A DNA stretch of 64,000 nucleotides, from positions 5,459,501 through 5,523,500 of the forward strand of contig CP019636.1 in NCBI GenBank assembly GCA_002163975.1, in the 5' to 3' direction. Positions 33,052 through 41,834 of the stretch are shown here, one piece after another. Position numbers and translations under genes: made by a program. This DNA comes from Nostocales cyanobacterium HT-58-2. GTDB lineage: Bacteria; Cyanobacteriota; Cyanobacteriia; Cyanobacteriales; Nostocaceae. The notes below the pieces were generated by a model. The model searched no databases and had not been told where the DNA came from. It saw only the letters and a program-made list of their open reading frames with translations. Position 1 is the first letter of the stretch; every line of letters starts with the position of its first letter.

Positions 33052-35202
33052 ATGAAATATGCTCATGTTTTACAACATAGTGAAGAAGATTGCGGCGCTG
33101 CTTGTCTGGCTACTATAGCCAGACATTACGGACGTACTTTTACTTTAAATCGTATCCGTGAAGCTGTAGGCACTGGACAATCTGGGACGACTCTGTTGGG
33201 GCTAAAGCGTGGTGCGGAAACACTGGGTTTTAATGCTCGCCCAGTGAAAACTTCACCAGAACTCCTCAATCAGATAAAGGAAGCGCCTCTACCAGCAATT
33301 ATTCACTGGGGAGGAAATCATTGGGTTGTTTTGTATGGCAAGAAGGGCAAAAAATGTATCGTTGCTGATCCGGCAGTAGGCATCCGTTACCTTTCTAAAC
33401 AAGATTTGGCGGAGGGTTGGGCAGATTGGTTGATGCTATTACTGGAACCAGATCCAGTGCGCTTTTTTGACCAAGAAGATGAGCAAGTTGGCGGATTTCT
33501 GCGTTTCTTTAAGCGAGTTTGGCTTTTTCGAGGAATTCTAGCGCAAGCATTACCTTTAAACCTCATTTTGGGACTGCTGTCTCTAGCTTCGCCTTTTCTG
33601 TTGCAAATTCTGACTGATGATGTGCTGGTTCGCGGTGATACTAAGCTGCTTACAACTGTGGCGATCGCCGTGGTTGTGATGAATTTTATCTCCAGCAGTC
33701 TTTCGTTTGTGCAGTCCAACTTAATTGCTCACTTTGCACAACGCTTGCAATTGGGGCTAGTTCTAGAATTTGGAAGACAAATTCTGCGCTTACCTCTTTC
33801 TTACTACGAAGCCCGTCGCAGTGGTGAAATCATTAGCCGCCTGAGAGATATCGACCAAATTAATCAATTAGTTGCCCAAGTTATTGTTGGGTTACCCAGC
33901 CAATTTTTTATTGCGTTGATTTCTTTTGGTTTCATGGTTTTTTATAGCTGGAAACTCACTGTAGTTGCAGTCTTTATTGCTGTTATGATGACGCTATCTA
34001 CTATAGTGTTTCAACCTACATTACAACAAAAAACTCGTGAACTTTTAGTCACAGAAGCAGAAACACAAGGTGTTTTAGTTGAAACCTTTAAAGGTGCGCT
34101 CACTATCAAAACAACCACAGCTGCACCACAATTTTGGGATGAATTACAAAACCGCTTTAGTCGGCTTGCTAATCTTACATTACGCACAATTCAAATTAGT
34201 ATTATCAATCATACTTTTTCTAGTTTTGTTTCTGCTATTGGTGGTATTGTTTTGTTGTGGTTTGGTGGTAATTTAGTTATTAGCCCAGCAGAACACCTCA
34301 GTATTGGTCAACTCCTTGCATTTAGCTCGATGAATGGCAGTTTTCTGGGTTTAATTGGTAGTGTTATCAGTTTTGTAGATGAATTCACTCGTGCTAAAAC
34401 AGCAACACAACGCCTCACAGAAGTTATAGATGCCACTCCAGAAAATGAAGGTGATGGGAGAAAACCTTTTGCAAATATTGCTGGAGATACAGATATTCTT
34501 TGTACCAATGTTAACTTTCATTATGCTGGTCGGGTTGATTTATTAGAAGACTTTTCTTTAAAAATTCCTGGTGGTAAAGTTGTTGCTCTGATTGGTAAAT
34601 CTGGTTGTGGTAAAAGTACCTTAGCTAAACTCATTGCCGGCTTATATCCAATCCAATCAGGTAATATTCGTATTGGGCTTTATAACCTACAAGACCTTTC
34701 GCTTGATTGTCTCCGTCAGCAAGTAGTTCTTGTTCCACAAGATGCTCACTTTTGGAGCCGTTCGATTATTGAAAACTTTCGCTTAGGAGCACCTTATGCT
34801 TCTTTTGAGCAGATTGTGAAAGCTTGCCAAATTGCTCAGGCAGATGATTTTATAAGTAAACTTCCAGATAAATATCAAACTGTTTTAGGTGAATTTGGTG
34901 CCAATCTCTCAGGCGGACAACGTCAACGGCTAGCTATCGCAAGAGCTATCGTTACAGATCCACCAGTTCTCATTTTAGACGAGTCTACCTCTGGACTTGA
35001 TCCAGTGAGTGAAGCACAAGTTTTGGATCAATTATTTGAACATCGTCGTGGTAAAACCACTATTTTAATTACTCACCGTCCTAAAGTCATTAATCGTGCT
35101 GATTGGATTGTGTTAATAGAACAGGGTAAGTTGAAACTGCAAGGTTCTTTGGAGGAGTTACGCTCCAAACCTGGTGACCATTTAGACTTCTTAATTCCTT
35201 GA
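33052..35202 (+). CDS. Peptidase-containing ABC transporter (C39 peptidase, PCAT type)
   Basis: A 716-residue inner-membrane exporter that cuts double-glycine leaders and pumps out the core. The C39 domain is at residues 1-130: oxyanion Q8, catalytic C14 in EEDCGAACL, H90 in GGNHWVVLYG and D106 in VADPAVG. The membrane domain spans about 160-450. The ATPase has Walker A IGKSGCGKST (about 515), LSGGQRQRLAIARA (about 618) and Walker B LILDESTSGLD (about 640), with a final H-loop ITHRPK. All catalytic residues are intact. The five GG-leader genes just upstream are its obvious substrates; the HlyD gene follows 89 bp later. No TolC-like outer-membrane gene is in the window. Confidence 0.95.
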   Translation: MKYAHVLQHSEEDCGAACLATIARHYGRTFTLNRIREAVGTGQSGTTLLGLKRGAETLGFNARPVKTSPELLNQIKEAPLPAIIHWGGNHWVVLYGKKGKKCIVADPAVGIRYLSKQDLAEGWADWLMLLLEPDPVRFFDQEDEQVGGFLRFFKRVWLFRGILAQALPLNLILGLLSLASPFLLQILTDDVLVRGDTKLLTTVAIAVVVMNFISSSLSFVQSNLIAHFAQRLQLGLVLEFGRQILRLPLSYYEARRSGEIISRLRDIDQINQLVAQVIVGLPSQFFIALISFGFMVFYSWKLTVVAVFIAVMMTLSTIVFQPTLQQKTRELLVTEAETQGVLVETFKGALTIKTTTAAPQFWDELQNRFSRLANLTLRTIQISIINHTFSSFVSAIGGIVLLWFGGNLVISPAEHLSIGQLLAFSSMNGSFLGLIGSVISFVDEFTRAKTATQRLTEVIDATPENEGDGRKPFANIAGDTDILCTNVNFHYAGRVDLLEDFSLKIPGGKVVALIGKSGCGKSTLAKLIAGLYPIQSGNIRIGLYNLQDLSLDCLRQQVVLVPQDAHFWSRSIIENFRLGAPYASFEQIVKACQIAQADDFISKLPDKYQTVLGEFGANLSGGQRQRLAIARAIVTDPPVLILDESTSGLDPVSEAQVLDQLFEHRRGKTTILITHRPKVINRADWIVLIEQGKLKLQGSLEELRSKPGDHLDFLIP

Positions 35203-35291
35203 AATAGTTTGTATTGATTTGTTAGTAGTGACTATGAAAAATAACTCATTACTAACAAAAATCACCAAGAGTTAAATATCAATTATTAACT

Positions 35292-36704
35292 ATGCTTTAC
35301 ACTCATAATCAAAAACTCCTTCCTTCAGTTCGTAGTGAGGAGTTTCTTCCCCCTATTAGCCGTTGGACATCTTTAGCTGGAATCTTTCTTGTTGGGAATT
35401 TCGGTGCTGCGATCGCCCTCTCTTCTTACATTAAATATAATGTTACTGTGAAAGTTCCCGCCACTGTGCGACCTGTTGGAGAAGTCCGGCTTGTACAACC
35501 GGAAATGGAAGGAACTATTAAAAGTATCTTGGTTAAAGAAAATCAAATTGTCAAAAAGGGTGATACCGTTGCTCAACTAGATGATATGGAATTACATATC
35601 AAAAGTAGCCAGTTGCAAGGCAATATCCAGGAAGGGAAGTTACAACTGGCACAAATTGATGCTCAAATCACAGCTCTAGATACCCAAATTGAAGCTGAAA
35701 AAAGAGTTATAGAACGGACAGTCATATCTGCTCAAGTCGATTTAGCACGGAATCAAAGAGATTATCAAGATCAGCAAATAAAAGCTAGAAGCGAAGTTTT
35801 AGCAGCACAGGCAAATCTGCAAAAAGCAGAGGTTGGTTTGCAAAAAGTCAAGACTGATTTAGTCTTTGCTATTAAGGAACGCGATCGCTTTGAGAAAATT
35901 GTCAAAGAAGGTGCAATCGCTCAGCGTCAATTAGATGAAAAAGAACTGATTGTCTTGCAAGCAAAATCAGCTGTTGAGGCTGAGCAAAAAGCTGTGGAGA
36001 TAGCCAAAGCAAATCTTCAAACTGCTCAAGCTGCACTTAACCCTAGTAAGGCAATAGTGACGATCGCCCAAGAAAGGATTGCCCAAGAAAGTGCTAAAGG
36101 AGAAGCCAGTGTTGCTGCATTTGTTAGGGAGAAAAAGGCTTTAATTCAACGCCAAATCGAAATGCAAAACCAAATCAAACAATCTCAAAAAGAACTGGAA
36201 AAAAATAATTTGCAACTGAATAATAGTGTGATTCATGCCACAAGTGATGGCATTATTCTCAAGTTAAATTTGCGTAATCCCGGTCAGGTTGTACACCAAT
36301 CAGAATCTGTTGCTGAAATTGTCCCTCAAAATACTCCTTTAGTCATTAAAGCAATGGTTCCCATCGCTGAGATTAAAAAGGTTGCAGTCGGTCAAACTGT
36401 GCAATTACGAATTGATGCTTGCCCATACCCTGATTATGGCACTCTCAAAGGCACTGTCAGCACTCTTTCTCCAGATGCAATGATGCCTCAAACCAACAAT
36501 ACGGGTACAATGACTGCAAATGCTGCACTTTCTACTATGAGTTATTATGAAGCAACAATCAAACCAGAAAATCTTTCCTTTGGAAAGGATACTCACAAGT
36601 GCCTTATACAAGCTGGAATGGATGCCAAAGCTGACATAATTTCAAAAGAAGAGACAGCACTTCAATTCATGCTCAGGAAGGCAAGATTAATGTCGGATTT
36701 ATAA
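35292..36704 (+). CDS. HlyD family membrane fusion (adaptor) protein
   Basis: A 470-residue periplasmic adaptor of type I secretion. One membrane helix near residues 28-45 (LAGIFLVGNFGAAIALSSYI), then a half lipoyl domain (VRLVQPEMEGTIKSILVKENQIVKKGDTVAQLDD), a long coiled-coil hairpin (about 100-310, for example LQGNIQEGKLQLAQIDAQI and NLQKAEVGLQKVKTDL), the second half lipoyl segment (VIHATSDGIILKLNLRNPGQVV) and a beta-barrel end. It would join the upstream C39 ABC transporter to an outer-membrane channel encoded elsewhere. Same strand and 89 bp after the transporter. Confidence 0.93.
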   Translation: MLYTHNQKLLPSVRSEEFLPPISRWTSLAGIFLVGNFGAAIALSSYIKYNVTVKVPATVRPVGEVRLVQPEMEGTIKSILVKENQIVKKGDTVAQLDDMELHIKSSQLQGNIQEGKLQLAQIDAQITALDTQIEAEKRVIERTVISAQVDLARNQRDYQDQQIKARSEVLAAQANLQKAEVGLQKVKTDLVFAIKERDRFEKIVKEGAIAQRQLDEKELIVLQAKSAVEAEQKAVEIAKANLQTAQAALNPSKAIVTIAQERIAQESAKGEASVAAFVREKKALIQRQIEMQNQIKQSQKELEKNNLQLNNSVIHATSDGIILKLNLRNPGQVVHQSESVAEIVPQNTPLVIKAMVPIAEIKKVAVGQTVQLRIDACPYPDYGTLKGTVSTLSPDAMMPQTNNTGTMTANAALSTMSYYEATIKPENLSFGKDTHKCLIQAGMDAKADIISKEETALQFMLRKARLMSDL

Positions 36705-36878
36705 GCGGCTATTCATACATCACCAATTCATGAAAATTTCTAATTATGAAGACAATTGGTGATTATGAATGATGAACTACTTTGTTGCTCAGTATGCAGT
36801 TTTCAGAAATAATAATGACTTATTCTAACTACTATAGTTTTCATAATTCTATCATGCTTAACCTAGCCTTTTTTTATT

Positions 36879-37619
36879 ATGCTAGGAAAATCAATAACAG
36901 AGAAATATCTTGTGAGGCTAAAATTGTGTACACCAATTATATTCTCAATTATTTACCTCGTCACCCTGATTCGGTTTTTCATTTCTTATCATAGAACTCA
37001 ACAAGCATTACATTGGTGGTCTTATAGGCAATCGATGAAACTCTTTCAAGAAGCTGAAAAAATTCGGGATGGTTTGTTGCAGGAATCTTTCACTATACGC
37101 CGTAGCTTAGAGATGTTACCTGTAGATGATGTGAAGCTATCAGTCCAGAAAACTCAAGATTGCTTAAAAAAAATTGATAATTTTCATGAATCTTTGGTGC
37201 AATTGAGCGATCGCTTATTTCCAGCATATCTTCAAGATAGCTTGCCTCTAGCTATCCAATGCGTATTAGAACCCTGGAGAATATCTCATCCACATAAACA
37301 TTTTCATATTGATATGCCAACTTGTTGGCGACATGAATCACTTGGAACCAGTTTGACAGTTGTCAGAACTTTAGAGGAATTACTGAGAATAACTTTGCCG
37401 GAGGCTTTAACCCCGATATCAATTTATATTAGTTTAGAAGAACAGAAAAATATGGGTCATCTTATAGTGCGAATAACTTATCCTGATATCTCTACACTTA
37501 TCTTTTATTCTAGGTTACTTGAATTAAAATTACTTTGCAAAACTTTTACAGTATTAACATCAGGAAAATGTTCTTACCGTAATAAAAATCTCAGCTTAAT
37601 CTGGCACCTTTGGTGGTAA
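36879..37619 (+). CDS. Membrane-anchored degenerate sensor kinase-like protein
   Basis: A 246-residue protein with one membrane segment (about 16-38: LCTPIIFSIIYLVTLIRFF). A following helix, EKIRDGLLQESFTIRRSLEML, aligns by eye with the dimerisation helix of NarL-type kinases (compare IHNGPLQTLARAL in the CHASE2 kinase at 38758), but the phosphorylated histidine is replaced. A LEELLRITLPEALTPISIYI stretch resembles a decayed ATPase N-box; no G-boxes remain. It may be a pseudokinase sensor for the response regulator 122 bp downstream. It follows the HlyD gene on the same strand. Confidence 0.62.
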   Translation: MLGKSITEKYLVRLKLCTPIIFSIIYLVTLIRFFISYHRTQQALHWWSYRQSMKLFQEAEKIRDGLLQESFTIRRSLEMLPVDDVKLSVQKTQDCLKKIDNFHESLVQLSDRLFPAYLQDSLPLAIQCVLEPWRISHPHKHFHIDMPTCWRHESLGTSLTVVRTLEELLRITLPEALTPISIYISLEEQKNMGHLIVRITYPDISTLIFYSRLLELKLLCKTFTVLTSGKCSYRNKNLSLIWHLWW

Positions 37620-37741
37620 GTCAGTTATGAGTGGTACTTTTTACTAAAATCAGTAGAATTGAGATATTCAATACAAGTATGTTAATTGTTTATTTAAATA
37701 AAAAAATATATTTAACAGACTCAATCAGGAAGGTATGAAAA

Positions 37742-38419
37742 ATGAACACAACTTTATCAGGGAAAGCTTTGCTGAAAATTTTGGTCATTGATGACCATGA
37801 ATCAGTTTTAGGTGGAACTATAGATGTACTGCGAAAAAAATATCCAGATGCTGAATTTCTTACTGCTCTAACTGCTAAGAATGCTCTTAGTCAAGTTATG
37901 AGTTCCCAGCTTGACCTCCTGGTGATGGATCTTTCTATTCCTGAAAATACTGGAATGATGGCACGAGCTGAGACAGGAGTTCAACTTCTTAGAACATTAA
38001 TGAAGGAGTTCCCCAACTTGAATCTTGTTGTGCAAAGCGCTCATGTCAGAACATTAGTGCGCATTAGACCTGATATCGATGCTCATAAAGGAGGCTTCAC
38101 GGTTGCAGATAAAAGTCTTTCTAGTCAAGAAATGTTAACTAGAGTTGATTGGGCATTGCAGGGATTAACTCATACTAAGGATATCAAAGGAATCCATTCT
38201 GGATTAGAGGTAAAACCAGAGTGGCTAAGAGTATTAACTTTAGCATTTGAAGAAGGATTACAAGATAAGGCAATAGCAGAACGGATGTGTGTTTCTGAAA
38301 GGATGGTACGCCATTACTGGAGTAAACTCCAAGATGCTCTAACCGTTTATCCTGATGAAGGAAAAAATATCCGAATTCAAACAGAAATGCGAGCTCGAGA
38401 AGAAGGGTTAATAGATTAG
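37742..38419 (+). CDS. LuxR/NarL-type response regulator
   Basis: A 225-residue two-component regulator. Receiver domain at about 10-135: acidic pair in LVIDDHES, phospho-acceptor D63 in LLVMDLSIPE, and switch lysine in VADKSLSS. The C-terminal part has a helix-turn-helix of the LuxR kind: LTLAFEEGLQDKAIAERMCVSERMVRHYWSKLQDAL. The SD AGGAAGG is well placed before the ATG. Located between the pseudokinase-like gene and the CHASE2 kinase, which is its probable partner. Candidate targets are the peptide operon upstream and the DUF928/CHAT genes downstream; this is inference from position. Confidence 0.86.
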   Translation: MNTTLSGKALLKILVIDDHESVLGGTIDVLRKKYPDAEFLTALTAKNALSQVMSSQLDLLVMDLSIPENTGMMARAETGVQLLRTLMKEFPNLNLVVQSAHVRTLVRIRPDIDAHKGGFTVADKSLSSQEMLTRVDWALQGLTHTKDIKGIHSGLEVKPEWLRVLTLAFEEGLQDKAIAERMCVSERMVRHYWSKLQDALTVYPDEGKNIRIQTEMRAREEGLID

Positions 38420-38757
38420 TGATGAGTGATTAGTGAGAATGAACTCATAGTCGATTGTGAGTTTTAGAGAACTTTTGATTGTAAAAAATATTGAATTATA
38501 AATACCAAGAAAAGTTATATCCTATACAATTTATTAATCATTCAGAAATCAGGAGGGTCTGCCATGGCCTGGTGACTGGCGTTCAGAATACAGCATAAAT
38601 TTTCTGCATCTGGGTGGAAAGCTAAGGCAGCAAATAAGAAAATTTATTAGTGAAGCGATGGAGATTATTTCCGACTCAACTCCCCGGCTCATTTGTAGAA
38701 AAATTCTGAGATCTGTTTTTTGGCTCCTCATCTACTCCTAACTATTCACTTTAGATA
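38420..38757. other. Intergenic region
   Basis: These 338 bp separate the regulator and CHASE2 kinase genes. I see no reading frame or hairpin; a promoter for the kinase gene may lie here. Confidence 0.4.
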
Positions 38758-40644
38758 ATGCAGCCTGGAATTTGGAAAAGACTCAAAGATGAAATTGCCA
38801 TTTGGCGTGTGGGTGCATTACCAGGCATTGCAGTGATTGGACTAGTGATTATTGCCCGTCTCACTGGTTTAATGCAATCTTTAGAGTGGCTAAGTTTTGA
38901 TAGTTTTCTTCTTCTGCGTCCTGAAGAACCTATCGATGAACGTATTGTTATTGTAGGAATTGACGAAGAGGATATTCGCAGTACAGGAACATATCCCATT
39001 CCAGATAAAGAAATAGCAGTGTTGGTAAGAAAATTACAAACCTACAATCCTCGAGTAATTGGTCTTGATATTTTTAGAGATTTACCCGTTGAGCCTGGTC
39101 ATCGCGAACTTGTCGCTGCATTTAAGGATATTAAAAATTTAATTGCTATTGAAAAAGTCTTACCCAAGCAAGTTGCTCCATCACCAGCATTGCCTTTGGA
39201 ACAAGTTGGTTTTGCAGACCAAATAACGGATGCTGATGGCAAGTTAAGACGCAGCTTGTTATCAACACCAACCGCTAAAGAATATAAATCTTCTTTGTCT
39301 CTATCTCTAGCAACTGCTTATCTGGCTCGCGAAGGTATTACCATAGAAAACGGTATTCGCGATCCGGCTGCTATAAGATTCAAAAATACTGAATTACCCC
39401 GTTTTTTGCCAAATACTGGGGGATATGTGCGAACTAATGACGGTGGAGTTCAGGTACTACTCAATTTTCGCAGTGGTCGAGAACGCTTTAGAACCATTAC
39501 TCTTAATGATATTAAAATTGGCAAATTTCAGCCTGAGTGGCTACGCGATCGCATCGTCATTATCGGAGTGATAGCCCCCAGCGTTAAAGATTGGATCACA
39601 ACTTCTGCAATACCATCTACCAAAACCGCACCAGGGCGAGTTTATGGAGTGGATATTCAAGCGCATGCCACCTCTCAAATCATCAGTGCAGTGCTTGGGG
39701 GACGACCACTTTTACAATCTTGGTCAGAAGGATGGGAATATTTATGGATTATCGGCTGGGGTATTTTGGGAATTGGTTTTGCAAGACTAACTAAATCCCC
39801 GTTTATCAATCTTGTGGCTGTTTTCATTGCTAGCACTTGTCTTATTGTTCTGAGTTATTTGCTCCTCCTAATTTGGGGCTTATGGGTTCCAGTCACACCA
39901 GCAATGCTTGTTTTGGCTTTCAATGGTGTAGGAATGACCGCGTTATATCAATACGACCTAGCTTTGCGTTCTAGAATTAACGCTCGCCAAGCCGTGATTG
40001 AACGCACATTTGAAACGATTCATAACGGACCATTACAAACCTTAGCGAGAGCTTTAAAGCGTGTGAGAGACAGAGATGTACCACCCAATGAACTACTTTC
40101 TGAGCTTGAACAAGAACTGGAAAAATTGAATTATGAACTGCGAGGGATATATGAATTTTTGCAACAAGAACCTCTTGCGCAAGACAATTGTCTTTATTTA
40201 GGAAGAGGTCTAGTTTTAAATTTACAAGACCCGATTCATGAAGTTCTCTATCAGGTTTACAACCATACCTTAGACCGGGATTTTCCCTGTTTTAAAACGC
40301 TCAAGGTGAAAATCCGTACGTTTGAGCCTATAGACGACCGATACTTAAATACAGAACAAAAGTTAGGACTGTGTCGATTTCTGGAAGAAGCGTTGTGCAA
40401 TGTTGGCAAACACGCCACAGGAGTCACAAAACTAGAAGTTAGCTGTACAACTTCTGAAGGTTGGTACACTCTGAGCATTATAGATGATGGCTTGGGCATG
40501 AACTCATCTAAAGAAGGTCAGGGAACACGGCAGTTTCGGTCTTTAGCGCGACAACTGAGAGGAAAATTTAGGCGATCGCCTCTTTCTCCTAGAGGCACTC
40601 TTTGCGAGTTATCTTGGCCTGTAGCCAAGTTTTACTTTTGGTAA
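38758..40644 (+). CDS. CHASE2-domain sensor histidine kinase (NarL-class)
   Basis: A 628-residue membrane sensor. The N-terminal helix (ALPGIAVIGLVIIARLTG) leads to an extracytoplasmic CHASE2 domain (about 45-310) with IVIVGIDEEDIRSTGTYPIPD, PRVIGLDIFRD and a late WLRDRIVIIGVIAPSVKDW. Three further helices follow (about 325-400). The kinase part has the histidine in ERTFETIHNGPLQTLARAL (about 421), the N-box LEEALCNVGKHA (about 541) and G-boxes IDDGLGM and GQGTRQFRSLARQL. The HNGPLQ H-box fits the HisKA_3 class, whose partners are LuxR-type regulators such as the one just upstream. The signal it senses is unknown. Confidence 0.88.
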   Translation: MQPGIWKRLKDEIAIWRVGALPGIAVIGLVIIARLTGLMQSLEWLSFDSFLLLRPEEPIDERIVIVGIDEEDIRSTGTYPIPDKEIAVLVRKLQTYNPRVIGLDIFRDLPVEPGHRELVAAFKDIKNLIAIEKVLPKQVAPSPALPLEQVGFADQITDADGKLRRSLLSTPTAKEYKSSLSLSLATAYLAREGITIENGIRDPAAIRFKNTELPRFLPNTGGYVRTNDGGVQVLLNFRSGRERFRTITLNDIKIGKFQPEWLRDRIVIIGVIAPSVKDWITTSAIPSTKTAPGRVYGVDIQAHATSQIISAVLGGRPLLQSWSEGWEYLWIIGWGILGIGFARLTKSPFINLVAVFIASTCLIVLSYLLLLIWGLWVPVTPAMLVLAFNGVGMTALYQYDLALRSRINARQAVIERTFETIHNGPLQTLARALKRVRDRDVPPNELLSELEQELEKLNYELRGIYEFLQQEPLAQDNCLYLGRGLVLNLQDPIHEVLYQVYNHTLDRDFPCFKTLKVKIRTFEPIDDRYLNTEQKLGLCRFLEEALCNVGKHATGVTKLEVSCTTSEGWYTLSIIDDGLGMNSSKEGQGTRQFRSLARQLRGKFRRSPLSPRGTLCELSWPVAKFYFW

Positions 40645-40954
40645 TTGTCAATTGTGTAAATCATCCATAATATCTTTATGGATTCATCCTTTTTATCAAG
40701 ATTCGATTTCCATTTCGGAATAGAAAGGATTTAATGAGAAGATATTAATAGGAAAACATTTAAATTAAATAGTTAATACTCTAATTTAATTGAAATTATG
40801 CAAACTCTATAGAAAATATTAAAAAATATTTTCATGGTAACTTTCTAAGTAATTTCATCTATATTTAAAAGTAGAAGAAATTAGTATAAACACTCAATTG
40901 ATGTTTTAAAACTTGACTCCTATTTTTTAGTGCAATGCCGGAGAGGATATGAAG
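40645..40954. other. A/T-rich intergenic region
   Basis: These 310 bp between the kinase and DUF928 genes are very A/T-rich with no coding frame. A GGAGAGGA ribosome binding site at 40940-40947 decides the start of the next gene. Confidence 0.5.
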
Positions 40955-41692
40955 ATGACTCACAGTACGTGGCTCTTGCACAAACTTTTTAATGCCAAAT
41001 TTCTCACAAGTTGTGTTTTGACCATTACGCTCTTATTCACTCAAGCAGTGCAAGCTGCATACAAGCCACCACGCGATCAAAAACCACCAAGTGGTTATAC
41101 GGACTCATCAGGTGTCAGAGGGGGGTGCCAAGCAAACGATATACGCTCAGTCATCTTACTTGCCCCCATGACACACGTAGGTCAAACGACTTCACTTCAC
41201 CCAACCTTTACTTGGTTTGTACCTCACTCTCAACAAGTCCCCATGGAGTTCTCACTCTACCAGCTTGACAGAAATGACCAACCAAGTCAGCTAGCTTATA
41301 AGCAACAGTTGCAAAGTTCACCAGGAATTATGAAGCTATCCTTACCGCAGGGTGGACTAGGCTTAAGTGTGGGTAAAAAATATCTTTGGCAATTAGAAAC
41401 TTTGTGCAACCGTAACCGTCCCTCACACAATTTACTTGTTCGGGCAGAAATTGAAGTTGTAAAAATACCATCGAGTTTAAAAATTGCATTGTTTGACAAC
41501 CGTGAACCCCTGCAAAGAGCTAACTTATATGCAGAAGCTGGTATTTGGTACGATGCTTTAAGCGAAGCTCTAGCCTTCAGCACAAATGGACAACTAGGAA
41601 AAGTTGCAGCAAGTTTGTTAGAAGACCTCGCAAAATCAGAACAAGAATTACCTAATAAGGATTTGTGCAGTATTGCTCTAAGTGACCAATAA
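40955..41692 (+). CDS. DUF928 domain protein, secreted
   Basis: A protein of about 245 residues with a signal peptide (FLTSCVLTITLLFTQAVQA). The mature start YKPPRDQKPPSGYTDSSGVRGGCQ is a hallmark of DUF928, followed by ILLAPMTHVGQTTSLHPTFTWFVP, a beta-sandwich-like body (KYLWQLETLCNRNR) and the helical end NLYAEAGIWYDALSEALAF. ATG at 40949 is in frame, but the ATG at 40955 is seven bases from GGAGAGGA and is preferred. It converges on a CHAT gene, with a hairpin in between, matching the DUF928-CHAT neighbourhood at the left end of the window. Function unknown; periplasmic or surface location likely. Confidence 0.85.
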   Translation: MTHSTWLLHKLFNAKFLTSCVLTITLLFTQAVQAAYKPPRDQKPPSGYTDSSGVRGGCQANDIRSVILLAPMTHVGQTTSLHPTFTWFVPHSQQVPMEFSLYQLDRNDQPSQLAYKQQLQSSPGIMKLSLPQGGLGLSVGKKYLWQLETLCNRNRPSHNLLVRAEIEVVKIPSSLKIALFDNREPLQRANLYAEAGIWYDALSEALAFSTNGQLGKVAASLLEDLAKSEQELPNKDLCSIALSDQ

Positions 41693-41750
41693 TAGAGTGA
41701 TGGGCAATACGGTTGCTGTTAACAGGCGTTACCCCAAAGGTTCAGTTACC

Positions 41751-41782
41751 ATAACAAAGCTCGCGCAAGTGAGCTTTGTTAT
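41751..41782. terminator. Bidirectional terminator between DUF928 and CHAT genes
   Basis: ATAACAAAGCTC (41751-41762) and GAGCTTTGTTAT (41771-41782) form a perfect 12-bp stem with an 8-nt loop between the convergent genes. Confidence 0.85.
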
Positions 41783-41834
41783 AAAAGTCAATTTAGCGAG
41801 ACAAGAAGCCCTATCCGCCATGCTGTGGGGTACT

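Noticed and set aside
36782..36994. 70-codon frame overlapping the pseudokinase-like gene
   Set aside because: Lies in another frame of a better-supported gene and lacks any recognisable motif.
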